DNA of 64,000 bases from Marinobacterium_D sp050908845 (GCF_050908845.1 NZ_CP194171.1:3720001-3784000); one strand, 5' to 3'; counted from the stretch's first letter, positions 9,287 through 18,400 are shown. Numbers and translations: made by a program. The notes: generated from the sequence alone by a model not told the origin.

Positions 9287-9596
9287 ACAGCTCCTTAGGC
9301 TCAGGCAGCTACCGGCAAGTCGATAGCGTCTCAGCACGGCCTGAAGTATTCATAGACACAGCGAGCTTTACAGGAAATAGCGCTCTTGGGTATTGGCCAA
9401 AAGCACACCTGCGTATACGAACTTGTTCCTAGCGTCCCAAGCCCTGTCGTAAAGTCACACTGATCCATGTAACTTATTGTTTAGGCACTGTATATAAATT
9501 GCCCAACGGTTAAAAGCCTGATCCGTCACACCTCTGCATCTGTTTCAGGCAGCTGATCTAAACTGATATTTAACCGCACTTTTCGGAGTACCCCGT
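9287..9596. promoter_or_regulatory. Divergent intergenic region
   Basis: 310 bp between the GGDEF-EAL gene and the deaminase gene. It has no convincing ORF. It contains AT-rich stretches such as TTATTGTTTAGGCACTGTATATAAA near 9475 that could serve as a promoter for the deaminase. No operator is identified. Confidence 0.35.
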
Positions 9597-10604
9597 ATGA
9601 GCGATGTCGATACCGGTTTTTTGCGCAGCCTGCCCAAGGCTGAACTCCACCTCCACCTGGAAGGCACACTGGAACCGGAGCTTATGTTCCAGCTCGCCGA
9701 ACGCAACGATATAACCCTGCCCTACAGCGATGTTGAGGCACTTCGCGACGCCTACGAGTTCGGCAATCTGCAGGATTTTCTCGATCTGTATTACCAGGGC
9801 GCCGGGGTCCTTCAAACCGAACAGGACTTCTATGATCTGACCTGGGCCTACCTGGAGCGCTGCGCGGCCGATGGCGTGGTCCACGTGGAGCCCTTCTTTG
9901 ACCCCCAGACCCACACCGCCCGGTCAATCCCCATGTCGGTGCAGTTTCGCGGCATCACCCGCGCGCTGAATGATGGTCAGGAGAAACTGGGTATCAGCAG
10001 CAGGCTGATCCTCTGTTTCCTGCGCCACCTCAGCGAAGAGGATGCCTTTACCACGCTGCAACAGGCACTGCCCTGGCGAGAGCATTTTTTCGCCGTCGGC
10101 CTGGATAGCGGCGAAAAGGGTAACCCGCCGGCAAAGTTTCAGCGGGTGTTTGATGAGGTGCACAAACTGGGCCTGAAGATCGTTGCCCATGCCGGGGAGG
10201 AGGGTCCGGCAGACTACATCTGGCAGGCCCTTAACCTGCTCAAGGTTCAACGGGTCGATCACGGTGTCCGCTGCACCGAAGACCCGGCACTGGTGCAACG
10301 GTTGAACGATACCCAGATGCCACTGACGGTCTGCCCGCTGTCCAATACCCGGCTGAAAGTGTTTACCGATATGTCCGAGCACAACATCATGCAACTGCTG
10401 GAGCAGGGGCTGTGCGTCACCATCAACTCGGATGATCCGGCCTACTTCGGTGGCTACCTGCTGGATAACTATCTGGCCGTGCGCGATGCGCTGGGCATGA
10501 CCAAAGCCCAGGCGATTCAGCTGGCACGCAACAGCTTCACAGCGAGCTTTCTGTCTGAAGAGGAGAAAGCCGGCCACCTGGCCACGCTGGACAAACTGGC
10601 TTAG
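9597..10604 (+). CDS. Adenine deaminase of the adenosine deaminase family
   Basis: 335 residues, a metal-dependent TIM-barrel amidohydrolase. The metal and catalytic motifs are AELHLHLEG (His18 and His20), HAGEEG (His198, Glu201) and NSDDPAYFGGY near residue 279. The wording (FFDPQTHT, LRHLSEED, VCPLSNTRLKVF) follows the Pseudomonas/fungal Aah1-like branch, which deaminates adenine to hypoxanthine, more closely than enterobacterial adenosine deaminase. Many databases would label it add. The gene ends normally with TAG, and the remnant of a chemoreceptor begins at once after it. Confidence 0.85.
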   Translation: MSDVDTGFLRSLPKAELHLHLEGTLEPELMFQLAERNDITLPYSDVEALRDAYEFGNLQDFLDLYYQGAGVLQTEQDFYDLTWAYLERCAADGVVHVEPFFDPQTHTARSIPMSVQFRGITRALNDGQEKLGISSRLILCFLRHLSEEDAFTTLQQALPWREHFFAVGLDSGEKGNPPAKFQRVFDEVHKLGLKIVAHAGEEGPADYIWQALNLLKVQRVDHGVRCTEDPALVQRLNDTQMPLTVCPLSNTRLKVFTDMSEHNIMQLLEQGLCVTINSDDPAYFGGYLLDNYLAVRDALGMTKAQAIQLARNSFTASFLSEEEKAGHLATLDKLA

Positions 10605-10792
10605 CCGGTGCCACCGCCGCCACCGAGGAGCATTCCGCCGTGGTCGGCGAGGTACAGCAGAATATCGAGAGTCTGAACGCTCAGGCCGGCAATATCCGCG
10701 AAACCTCGAAGCAGACCTCCGATGCCTGTGCCAAGCTGCAGCAGCTATCGACATCGCTCGAGTCCATGGCCCAGGCATTCGCGACACGCTAA
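10604..10792 (+). pseudogene. C-terminal remnant of a methyl-accepting chemotaxis protein
   Basis: A frame ending at TAA 10790-10792 reads ATAATEEHSAVVGEVQQNI, then ETSKQTSDACAKLQQLST and a short tail. This is the usual end of a chemoreceptor signalling domain (TEEQSAVVEEV-like). It has no start codon, only about 60 codons remain, and it begins exactly where the deaminase gene ends. The rest of the receptor is absent from the window, so this is read as debris from a deletion that joined the deaminase gene to the end of a chemoreceptor gene. Confidence 0.75.
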
Positions 10793-10862
10793 TTTCCCGG
10801 GGAACAGAGCCGGGCTTTATCGCCCGGATCTACGCCAGAGTACTGGCTGAAAAAGCCAGATA

Positions 10863-11198
10863 ATGCATAATCAGGGGATGAGTAAACGCCGCAGCAAAGC
10901 CGACATCCGTAAAGAACTGGAACGTCAGATTCAGGACTATGTGCGCGATGGCGGCGAGATCCAACATGTACGCCAAGGCGAAAGCGGAGTCGAGGACGGC
11001 GCCGCGTTCCAGCCCCCTTTCAGTGATGGCCGACCGGTGCAGACACGCACGCCAGCACTGGACGTACTGGCAACGATCGATGCACGGCGCAAGCAATCGA
11101 AACAGAAAACCAAACCAGCCCCCCGTCAGAAGCCGCGCAAGAAGATCATCTACGATGATTTCGGCGAGCCGCTGCGTGAGGTCTGGGTCGACAGCTGA
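10863..11198 (+). CDS. Small basic protein with a SutA-like helical motif
   Basis: 111 residues, highly charged. The N-terminal stretch RKELERQIQDYVRDGGEIQ resembles the short helix-plus-GG motif of the Pseudomonas RNA-polymerase-associated regulator SutA, and a similar small gene often precedes dinB in relatives. The C-terminus is lysine-rich (KQKTKPAPRQKPRKK) and ends IIYDDFGEPLREVWVDS. The gene ends nine bases before dinB, so they are co-transcribed. ATG 10878 is an alternative start, directly behind AGGGG. Function is unknown, and the SutA likeness covers only about 20 residues. Confidence 0.65.
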   Translation: MHNQGMSKRRSKADIRKELERQIQDYVRDGGEIQHVRQGESGVEDGAAFQPPFSDGRPVQTRTPALDVLATIDARRKQSKQKTKPAPRQKPRKKIIYDDFGEPLREVWVDS

Positions 11199-11207
11199 CG
11201 CCGCCGG

Positions 11208-12257
11208 ATGCAACGTAAAATCATCCATATCGACATGGATGCCTTCTACGCCTCGGTAGAGATCCGCGACAACCCGAGCCTCAGAGGCAAGCCGATCGCC
11301 GTCGGCGGCAAGGCGGAATCCCGCGGCGTCATCTCGACCTGCAGCTACGAGGCACGCAAGTACGGCATCCACTCGGCGATGCCCAGTGCCGAAGCAAAAC
11401 GCCTCTGTCCGGAGCTGATCCTGATCCCCGGGCGCATGTCGGTCTACAAGAGTGTTTCCGCCCAGATCCGCAAAATCTTCGCCCGCTATACCGAGCTGAT
11501 CGAGCCGCTCTCGCTGGATGAGGCTTACCTGGATGTGAGCGAATGTTCCGCCTGCCAGGGCAGCGCCACGCTGATCGCCCAGCAGATCCGTGCCGAGATT
11601 CTCAAGGAAACCGGACTGACCGCCTCCGCCGGTGTGGCGCCCAACAAGTTCATCGCCAAGATCGCTTCGGATGAGAACAAACCCAACGGCCAGTGCGTGG
11701 TCACACCGGACCGGGTGGCCGAGTTTGTCGCCGCCCTGCCGCTGCGCAAGATTCCCGGTGTCGGGCCGCGCACGGCGGAAAAGCTGGAGCAGCTCGGCCT
11801 GACCCACGGCCGCGACCTGCTCGACTGGTCGCTGGAGGCGCTAACGGAGCGCTTCGGCAAATTCGGCCACAGCCTCTACCAGCGCGCCCGCGGTATCGAC
11901 GAGCGCCCGGTGCAGCCCTCACGTATCCGCAAATCGGTGGGGGTGGAAACCACCCTGTCTCACGACCTGCGCACCGAAGCCCAGTGCGAGAAGATCCTGC
12001 TCAGTCTGCTGCCGGAGCTGAAACAACGGCTCAGGGGGCGCAGCTTCAAGGGAATCACCATCAAGCTTAAATTCCACGACTTCCAGCAGACCACCGCCGC
12101 CGGCCAGTCCGACCGGCTCAGCGAGGATGTGCTGCGCTCGATCCTGCACACCGCGTTTGAACGCGCCGCCGGACGCCGGGTGCGCCTGGTCGGTATCAGC
12201 GTGGCCCTGGCGGAAGAAAGCAGCCTGCGCCAGCTGGCTCTGGATTTCGGTAGCTGA
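11208..12257 (+). CDS. dinB: DNA polymerase IV (translesion, Y-family)
   Basis: 349 residues, normal length. Y-family motifs include IIHIDMDAFYASVEIRDNP with the metal-binding Asp, SLDEAYLDVS with the second catalytic Asp/Glu pair, SAGVAPNKFIAKIASDENKP, and the helix-hairpin-helix IPGVGPRTAEKLEQLG. It copies damaged templates without proofreading. It is downstream of a small basic protein in the same operon. I looked for a LexA box (CTGT-N8-ACAG) upstream of the pair and did not find one, so SOS control is not shown. Confidence 0.95.
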   Translation: MQRKIIHIDMDAFYASVEIRDNPSLRGKPIAVGGKAESRGVISTCSYEARKYGIHSAMPSAEAKRLCPELILIPGRMSVYKSVSAQIRKIFARYTELIEPLSLDEAYLDVSECSACQGSATLIAQQIRAEILKETGLTASAGVAPNKFIAKIASDENKPNGQCVVTPDRVAEFVAALPLRKIPGVGPRTAEKLEQLGLTHGRDLLDWSLEALTERFGKFGHSLYQRARGIDERPVQPSRIRKSVGVETTLSHDLRTEAQCEKILLSLLPELKQRLRGRSFKGITIKLKFHDFQQTTAAGQSDRLSEDVLRSILHTAFERAAGRRVRLVGISVALAEESSLRQLALDFGS

Positions 12258-12380
12258 CCCAGGGCGCCACCTGCCCGAGCATCCGCCTTTGCCTTGAATC
12301 ACCGCCGTGCCATGCCCAACCGGCGCGGGGGCTCACCTCCTACACGCAGTCCCCTCCTACAGCCTCGTCACTGCAGCCAC

Positions 12381-12406
12381 AAAAAAACCGGCTCCAAGGC
12401 CGGTTT
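12381..12406 (-). terminator. Intrinsic terminator of the cupin gene
   Basis: On the minus strand a GC-rich stem (AAACCGGCC / GCCGGTTT) is followed by a run of seven T. It sits 19 bp past the stop of the gene at 12425. Confidence 0.75.
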
Positions 12407-12424
12407 CTACATGCACCGCTTCGA

Positions 12425-12769
12425 TTAAGCGAAGACGAAGTACTTGCGTACGGTTTCGACCACTTCCCAGGTGCCTTTCATGCCCGGCTCGATCACAAAC
12501 ACATCGCCGGCTTTCAGGTGCTTCGGCTCTTCCCCTTCCGGGGTGATGATGCAGTAGCCGTCGAGGAAGTGGCAGAACTCCCACTTGTCGTAGTTCACTT
12601 CGAACTTGCCCGGAGTGCAGATCCAGGTGCCCATGATCTTGCTGCCATCGGCAGAGGTGTAGGCATTCAGGTTCACTGTGTGCGGCTCACCGCCGATACG
12701 GGTCCATTTGGTCGCATCAACAACAGGCGTCGGGCAGGTTTCACGCATAACAGTAATAAAATCGGACAT
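12425..12769 (-). CDS. Small cupin protein (DUF861 / EutQ-like)
   Basis: 114 residues from ATG 12769, which has GGAG a few bases upstream; a longer frame upstream lacks support. It is a single cupin barrel with WEFCHFLDGYCIITPEGEEP and LKAGDVFVIEPGMKGTWEV, wording typical of DUF861. Such proteins are small metal-binding barrels of mostly unknown substrate. It stands alone, convergent with dinB. No specific function can be given. Confidence 0.8.
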   Translation of the reverse strand: MSDFITVMRETCPTPVVDATKWTRIGGEPHTVNLNAYTSADGSKIMGTWICTPGKFEVNYDKWEFCHFLDGYCIITPEGEEPKHLKAGDVFVIEPGMKGTWEVVETVRKYFVFA

Positions 12770-12937
12770 GTCAGCTCCATAAGCGTCGAAGTAAAGAAGA
12801 CGCATTATGGGACCATTACCCAGGCTGGCGTTGTCTGGTTTCGACACTGGGACGGTCATAAACGGCAGTTGGCACCGGATTGGTTTTTGCCAGGAGCCAC
12901 CGCTCCACCGCGGTCAATCCGGTCACTGTTTGCACAT

Positions 12938-12971
12938 AAAAAAGGCCCTCACCAGTTTCCTGATGAGGGCC
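12938..12971 (-). terminator. Intrinsic terminator of the pycAB operon
   Basis: On the minus strand GGCCCTCA, a 12-nt loop and TGAGGGCC are followed by six T. It lies about 60 bp beyond the pycB stop. Confidence 0.8.
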
Positions 12972-13029
12972 AAGCTCCATTGCAACTCGTAACGAGTCGT
13001 ATCTCAGGTAAAGAAAGCCCCGGGCTTTC

Positions 13030-14829
13030 TTACCCCTCGATTTCGATCAGCACCTCGCCCGGGGTGACGCGGTCGCCCTTGGCGACATGCACGCCCGCCA
13101 CCTTGCCGGCGATCGGTGCCTGAATTTCGGTTTCCATCTTCATCGCTTCGGTGATCAGCACCGCCTGGCCGGCTGTAACCTCATCGCCGACGGCAACAAG
13201 CACGTCAACAATGTTGCCCGGCATACCGGTAGTGACATGACCCGGTGCGCTGGCTTGTTGACGGCCGCTGGCGGTAGTGCCACCCACGTAGCTGTTGAGC
13301 GGTTCAAACATCACCTCTTCCGGCAATCCATCGATGCTCAGGTAGACATGGCGCTTGCCACTGTCCTTGCCGCCCACACCGGTGATCGCCACCTGGTAGG
13401 TTTCACCATGCACGTCGATCTTGAACTCGGTCGCCACACCTTCATCCATGGCGCGGCCACCTTCGCTGGCCGGCAGCAGCGGCTCCGGTTCCAGGGTGCC
13501 GGCTTCACGCTGTTCGAGGAACTGGCGACCGATATCCTGGAACATGGCGAAGGTCAGTACATCCTCTTCGGACTTGGCCAGGTCGCCGATCTCTTTGGTC
13601 AGGCGCGCCATTTCCGGGCTCAGAAGATCCGCCGGGCGGCCATCGATCAACTCTTCGTTACCGATCGCCTTAGTCAGCAGCAGGGCGTCGATCTGCGCCG
13701 GCGGATGGCCGTAACCACCCTGGAGGTAACGCTTCACTTCGTTGGTGATGGTCTTGTAGCGCTCGCCGGACAGTACGTTCAGCACCGCCTGGGTACCGAC
13801 AATCTGCGAGGTCGGCGTGACCAGCGGCGGGTAACCCAGATCCTTGCGCACTGCCGGAATCTCGGCGAACACTTCGCGAATACGGCCCAGGGCGTTCTGC
13901 TCTTTCAGCTGGTTGGCCAGGTTGGACATCATGCCGCCCGGCACCTGGTTGATCTGTACCGATACGTCCTCGCGGGTGAATTCGGATTCAAACTGGTGGT
14001 ACTTCTTGCGCACGTCGCGGAAGTAGTCGGCGATCTCGCCCAGCAGTTCCAGATCCAGGCCGGTGTCCCACTGGGTACCGCGCAGCGCGGCAACCTGGGA
14101 TTCGGTGGCCGGGTGGCTGGTGCCGGAGGCAAACGAGGAGATCGCGGTATCGATATGCTCGGCACCGGCTTCCACCGCCTTCAACTGACACTGGGCCGCA
14201 AGGCCTGCGGTAGCATGGCTGTGGATAAACACCGGCAGATCAACCCCGCCCTTGATCGCCTTCACCAGATCGTAGGTCGCATAAGGGGTCAGCAGACCGG
14301 CCATATCCTTGATCGCGATAGAGTCGGCACCCATCGCCTTGAGCTCTTTGGCCTGCTTAACGAACAGCGCTTCGGTATGCACAGGGCTCGTGGTGTAGCA
14401 GATGGTGCCCTGGGCATGCTTGCCGGCCTTTTTAACCGCCTTAATGGCGGTTTCCAGGTTGCGCAGGTCATTCAGTGCGTCAAACACACGGAACACGTCG
14501 ATGCCGTTCTCGGCCGCTTTCGCAACAAACGCCTCGACCACATCGTCGGCATAGTGGCGGTAACCGAGCAGGTTCTGGCCGCGCAGCAGCATCTGCAGGC
14601 GGGTGTTCGGCAGTGCCTTGCGCAGGTCGCGCAGACGCTCCCAAGGATCCTCTTTCAGAAAACGGACACAGGCGTCGAAGGTAGCGCCGCCCCAGACTTC
14701 CAATGACCAGAAGCCGACCTTGTCGAGCTTGTCACAGATCGGCAGCATGTCCTCGGTACGCATACGGGTAGCGATCAGGGACTGGTGCGCGTCACGCAGG
14801 ATTACGTCGGTAACGTTAACTTTGCTCAT
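13030..14829 (-). CDS. pycB: Pyruvate carboxylase subunit B (carboxyltransferase plus biotin carrier)
   Basis: 599 residues from ATG 14829, preceded by AAGGAGA. The N-terminal carboxyltransferase TIM barrel has TDVILRDAHQSLIATRMR and IKDMAGLLTPYATYDLV. A PYC/OADA domain follows, and the C-terminus is a biotinyl domain with the acceptor lysine in EAMKMET (about Lys564). The same architecture serves oxaloacetate decarboxylase alpha. The adjacent biotin carboxylase and the LysR gene match the Pseudomonas two-subunit pyruvate carboxylase locus, and no membrane beta or gamma decarboxylase subunits are seen, so the anaplerotic carboxylase is favoured. Confidence 0.88.
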   Translation of the reverse strand: MSKVNVTDVILRDAHQSLIATRMRTEDMLPICDKLDKVGFWSLEVWGGATFDACVRFLKEDPWERLRDLRKALPNTRLQMLLRGQNLLGYRHYADDVVEAFVAKAAENGIDVFRVFDALNDLRNLETAIKAVKKAGKHAQGTICYTTSPVHTEALFVKQAKELKAMGADSIAIKDMAGLLTPYATYDLVKAIKGGVDLPVFIHSHATAGLAAQCQLKAVEAGAEHIDTAISSFASGTSHPATESQVAALRGTQWDTGLDLELLGEIADYFRDVRKKYHQFESEFTREDVSVQINQVPGGMMSNLANQLKEQNALGRIREVFAEIPAVRKDLGYPPLVTPTSQIVGTQAVLNVLSGERYKTITNEVKRYLQGGYGHPPAQIDALLLTKAIGNEELIDGRPADLLSPEMARLTKEIGDLAKSEEDVLTFAMFQDIGRQFLEQREAGTLEPEPLLPASEGGRAMDEGVATEFKIDVHGETYQVAITGVGGKDSGKRHVYLSIDGLPEEVMFEPLNSYVGGTTASGRQQASAPGHVTTGMPGNIVDVLVAVGDEVTAGQAVLITEAMKMETEIQAPIAGKVAGVHVAKGDRVTPGEVLIEIEG

Positions 14830-14853
14830 CAATTCTCTCCTTTTCGCAGCCCG

Positions 14854-16269
14854 TTAAACGCCGGCGTATGCCGCGATAGCTGTTGCGATGGCCAGCGCAA
14901 GTTCGCTGGGATCGCGCTTGTCCGAGTAGTTCTGTAGCTCCGGATGGTTCGGCACGAAGCTGGTGTTGAATTCGCCACTGCGGAAATCCGGGTTCTGCAG
15001 GATCTCCTGGTAGTAGCGCGCGGTAGTCTTCACACCCTGGAGACGCATATCCGACAGGGCCCTTGCACCACGATCCAGCGCCTCTTCCCAGTTCAGCGCC
15101 CAGACGATCAGCTTCAGGCACATGGAGTCGAAGTACGGCGGAATGGTGTAGCCGGTATAGATCGCCGTATCGGTACGCACACCGGGGCCGCCCGGGGCGT
15201 AGTAACGGGTGATGCGACCGAAGCTCGGCAGGAAGTTGTTCTTCGGATCCTCGGCGTTGATGCGGAACTGCAGGGCATAACCGCGATAGGAGATATCCTC
15301 CTGACGGTAGGCCAGGGGCAAACCGGATGCGATGCGGATCTGCTCACGGACGATATCCACGCCGGTAATCTGCTCGGAGATGGTGTGCTCAACCTGCACA
15401 CGGGTGTTCATCTCCATGAAGTAGATCTCGTTGCCGGTGACCAGGAACTCCACCGTACCGGCGTTCTCGTAACCCACCGCCTTGGCGGCACGCACGGCGA
15501 GTTCGCCCACGTAGTTGCGCTGTTCCGGCGTCAGCTGGGGGCTCGGCGCAATCTCGATCAGTTTCTGGTTACGCCGCTGGATGGAGCAGTCGCGCTCATA
15601 CAGATGGATCGCATCGCCCAGGCTGTCCGCCAGGATCTGCACTTCGATATGCTTGGGATCGACGATGCACTTCTCGAGAAACACCTCGGCAGAACCGAAC
15701 GCCTTGGTCGCCTCTGAGATAACGCGGGGATACTGGGATTTCAGTTCCGCTTCGCTGTCACAGCGACGGATACCGCGGCCACCGCCACCGGAGGTCGCCT
15801 TGAGCATCACCGGGTAACCGATCTCACCGGCGACTTTGATCGCCTCATCCAGGTCCGCCAGATTGCCTTCAGAACCGGGGGTCACTGGTACGCCGGCGGC
15901 GATCATGCTGGCACGGGCAGCGGTCTTGTCGCCCATTTTGGCGATCACATCGGATTTCGGGCCGATAAAGGTGATACCACGCTCGGCACAGATCCGGGCG
16001 AACTCGCTGTTCTCGGACAGGAAGCCGTAGCCGGGATGGATCGCATCGCAGCCGGTTTCCACCGCCAGGTTCACGATACGTCGCGCATCGAGATAGCCCG
16101 CCAGCGGATCTTCACCGAGGCTGTGTGCTTCGTCCGCACGCTTGACGTGCAGCGCATAGCGGTCGGCTTCGGTATAGATCGCCACCGAGCGGATATTCAT
16201 CTCCGCACAGGCCCGCACGATGCGGACGGCGATTTCGCCGCGGTTGGCGATCAGGATCTTTTTCAGCAT
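14854..16269 (-). CDS. pycA: Pyruvate carboxylase subunit A (biotin carboxylase)
   Basis: 471 residues from ATG 16269 (MLKKILIANRGEIAVRI), with GGAGAC upstream; the ORF could extend ten codons but without a ribosome site. ATP-grasp biotin carboxylase motifs include the glycine-rich KATSGGGGRGIR, EKCIVDPKHIEVQ and FMEMNTRVQVEHTISE. It carboxylates the biotin of PycB using ATP and bicarbonate. The gap to pycB is 24 bp. It could also serve as an AccC paralogue, but the partner gene argues for pyruvate carboxylase. Confidence 0.88.
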   Translation of the reverse strand: MLKKILIANRGEIAVRIVRACAEMNIRSVAIYTEADRYALHVKRADEAHSLGEDPLAGYLDARRIVNLAVETGCDAIHPGYGFLSENSEFARICAERGITFIGPKSDVIAKMGDKTAARASMIAAGVPVTPGSEGNLADLDEAIKVAGEIGYPVMLKATSGGGGRGIRRCDSEAELKSQYPRVISEATKAFGSAEVFLEKCIVDPKHIEVQILADSLGDAIHLYERDCSIQRRNQKLIEIAPSPQLTPEQRNYVGELAVRAAKAVGYENAGTVEFLVTGNEIYFMEMNTRVQVEHTISEQITGVDIVREQIRIASGLPLAYRQEDISYRGYALQFRINAEDPKNNFLPSFGRITRYYAPGGPGVRTDTAIYTGYTIPPYFDSMCLKLIVWALNWEEALDRGARALSDMRLQGVKTTARYYQEILQNPDFRSGEFNTSFVPNHPELQNYSDKRDPSELALAIATAIAAYAGV

Positions 16270-16341
16270 GGACCGTCTCCAAGAGAGTGTGTCGATCAAT
16301 GCGAAACACCCTAAACGAGTCGGTTTAAATGTATAAATTGA

Positions 16342-16368
16342 TATTTCTTCTGAGTATCATAAGAAATA
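16342..16368. promoter_or_regulatory. Candidate LysR-type operator between pycA and its regulator
   Basis: A perfect 8-bp dyad, TATTTCTT at 16342-16349 and AAGAAATA at 16361-16368, is separated by 11 bases. It contains a T-N11-A core like LysR-type sites and lies in the 155 bp AT-rich gap between the divergent pycA and LysR genes. Confidence 0.5.
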
Positions 16369-16424
16369 CCTTATAGCTTACTTTCAAACCTAAGCCGACA
16401 GCCCATTATCACTGGACTTCGCCC

Positions 16425-17372
16425 ATGCCCTACTCGCTGAACCAGCTCTTGAACCGGCTCTCTTTTCGCCAGTTACAGGTGTTCAAAGCCGTGGCTCATC
16501 ACCTTAATTACAGCCGCGCCGCCGAAGAGCTCGGCCTGACCCAACCCGCGGTCAGCGCTCAGGTACGCCAACTGGAGCAGGCGCTGGGCCAGCCGGTGTT
16601 CGAATATGTGGGTAAAAAGCTGTACGTAACCGCCGCCGGCGAGCAGCTGTCGAGAACCGTGGACACCATGTTTACCGACCTGGAACGGCTGCAGATGCAG
16701 CTGGCCGAACTGGATGGCCAGGTGCGCGGCGAGCTGCGCCTTGCGGCCGTGAGTACGGCGCAGTATTCCGTGCCCTACCTGCTGGAATCCTTCCTCGAGG
16801 CCTACCCGCAGGTGGATGTGAGCCTGACCATCGTCAACCGCGCCCAGGCGGTGGAGCGGCTGAACACCAACCAGGACCACCTGGTGATTATGGGGATGGT
16901 GCCGGAATCGCGCAGCCTGAACACCCTGCCGTTCCTGGATAACATCATGGTGCCGGTGGTGCGCTCAGACGACCCCCTGCTGCAGAAGAAAAACCTCAGC
17001 ACCCAGGACTTTTTCAATGCCCGCCTGCTGATGCGTGAGTCCGGCTCCGGCACCCGCCACGCGCTGGAGGTCTGGTGTGCACAAAACCGGCTGAAACTGG
17101 TACCGCGCCTGGAACTGGGATCGAACGTGGCGATAAAACACGGGATTCTGGCGGGTTTGGGTGTCGGCGTCCTGCCGCGGCTCAGCGTCACGGCGGAGAT
17201 CCAGCTGGGCCAGGTTACCATCCCGGAACTGGAGGGGTTTCCGCTGCGCCGCTCCTGGTGCGTGGTCTATCCGTCGAGCAAATACCCGACGCCGGTGATG
17301 CAGGCGTTTCTTGATCACGCGCGCCGCTCCACCCGCGAGCTGGCCCAGCGGGTGTATGGTGACGAGGCGTAA
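16425..17372 (+). CDS. LysR-family regulator, PycR-like
   Basis: 315 residues. The N-terminal winged helix-turn-helix reads FRQLQVFKAVAHHLNYSRAAEELGLTQ, then PAVSAQVRQLEQALGQPVFE. The effector-binding domain fills the rest. It is divergent from pycAB in the arrangement known for PycR in Pseudomonas, so it probably controls pyruvate carboxylase; the wording is also like CbbR/CysB-type LysR proteins. Its stop codon abuts the stop of the next, convergent LysR gene with no spacer. Confidence 0.85.
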   Translation: MPYSLNQLLNRLSFRQLQVFKAVAHHLNYSRAAEELGLTQPAVSAQVRQLEQALGQPVFEYVGKKLYVTAAGEQLSRTVDTMFTDLERLQMQLAELDGQVRGELRLAAVSTAQYSVPYLLESFLEAYPQVDVSLTIVNRAQAVERLNTNQDHLVIMGMVPESRSLNTLPFLDNIMVPVVRSDDPLLQKKNLSTQDFFNARLLMRESGSGTRHALEVWCAQNRLKLVPRLELGSNVAIKHGILAGLGVGVLPRLSVTAEIQLGQVTIPELEGFPLRRSWCVVYPSSKYPTPVMQAFLDHARRSTRELAQRVYGDEA

Positions 17373-18296
17373 TTAAAGATCCAGACCAAAGGTTGGCGTC
17401 TCGCGATCCAGTGTCGTGACCAGCTCAGTAACCAGTTCACGGACTTTCAGAATCTCCGGGCGTTCGCCCTCCTCGGTACGGGACCAAAGCGCAATATCGC
17501 GGCGCGGCCCCGGCTTGCCCTCGACCTCAATCAGCTGCTCCGGCACGATCTCCCCGGTCATCAGCGCCAGCCGCGCCGGCAGGCGCACCAGCATGTCGGT
17601 GGTGTTCAGCAGATGCAGCACCGAGCGGATACTGCCGGTAAAGGCCATTCGCGCCGCGTTGGGGCCCGCCAATTCCCCCTGACCATCCAGAAAGCCGGCA
17701 CTGGCACCGGCGATCATCCAGCTTTGGCGCGCCAGCTCCTCCAGAGAGACAGCCCCCTTTCTTCGTATAAGCGGCGACTTTTTACCGGCAAAAACGCCGG
17801 AGCGGTCGCGAAACAGCAGATCACGCTGCAGACTTTCCTGAGCCACAGTCAGGTGCGCCGGCGCCAGCAGAAAGTCCAGTTCGCCCGCCTGCATCAGGCC
17901 GATCTGCACTGCGGCGGAACCGGTCCTCAGGTGGAAGACATAGCGCTTTTCCCGCAGGAAGTGATCGCTCATCTCACGGAAGGTGGCAAACTCCCAGAGT
18001 GGATCGATACCGAGGGTAAATTCATTGTGGTAGCCGCTGTGCCACTGGCGGATCACCTCTTCGCCGTGATCGGTATCCGCCAGGATCCGTTCGCCGATCT
18101 GTGCCAGCCGGGCGCCGATCTCGGTGGGGATCACGCCATGACGGGAACGTTTAAGTACCGGCGCCCCAACCTTCATCTCCAGCTGTTTTATACTTCGAGT
18201 CAGCGTTGGCTGCGTGATGTACAGCTGTTCACAGGCACGGCTTAACGAGCCCTGCTTCACGACAATAGCCAACTGTTTCAGCAGGTTAGGATTCAT
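17373..18296 (-). CDS. LysR-family regulator divergent from the 3-hydroxybenzoate hydroxylase
   Basis: 307 residues. The N-terminal HTH reads LKQLAIVVKQGSLSRACEQLYI, then TQPTLTRSIKQLEMKVG. A periplasmic-binding-protein-like effector domain follows. It is transcribed away from mobA across a 104 bp gap, the usual layout for a LysR activator and its catabolic target, so 3-hydroxybenzoate is a reasonable guess for the inducer. The ATG at 18296 is preceded by AT-rich DNA with no strong ribosome site. It ends exactly against the previous gene. Confidence 0.85.
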   Translation of the reverse strand: MNPNLLKQLAIVVKQGSLSRACEQLYITQPTLTRSIKQLEMKVGAPVLKRSRHGVIPTEIGARLAQIGERILADTDHGEEVIRQWHSGYHNEFTLGIDPLWEFATFREMSDHFLREKRYVFHLRTGSAAVQIGLMQAGELDFLLAPAHLTVAQESLQRDLLFRDRSGVFAGKKSPLIRRKGAVSLEELARQSWMIAGASAGFLDGQGELAGPNAARMAFTGSIRSVLHLLNTTDMLVRLPARLALMTGEIVPEQLIEVEGKPGPRRDIALWSRTEEGERPEILKVRELVTELVTTLDRETPTFGLDL

Positions 18297-18400
18297 TTAT
18301 TCATTTTCTTTTAGTCTAGAGATAAAAACCTATTTTTCCTGATATCTGAATAGATTTAAAGTGGCTCCCGAAATACATAATAAGTAAGAGGACGCACCCC
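18297..18400. promoter_or_regulatory. Divergent LysR / mobA promoter region
   Basis: 104 bp of clearly AT-rich sequence between divergent starts, with AAGTAAGAGG as a ribosome site for mobA. The LysR protein should bind here, but no single dyad is convincing. Confidence 0.5.

Noticed and set aside
10793..10862. LexA/SOS box before the dinB operon
   Set aside because: No CTGT-N8-ACAG sequence is present. Two small hairpins there lack T-runs.
13087..14706. 539-codon plus-strand open frame opposite pycB
   Set aside because: Long antisense frames are expected from high-GC codon bias. The minus strand encodes a complete carboxyltransferase with biotin domain.
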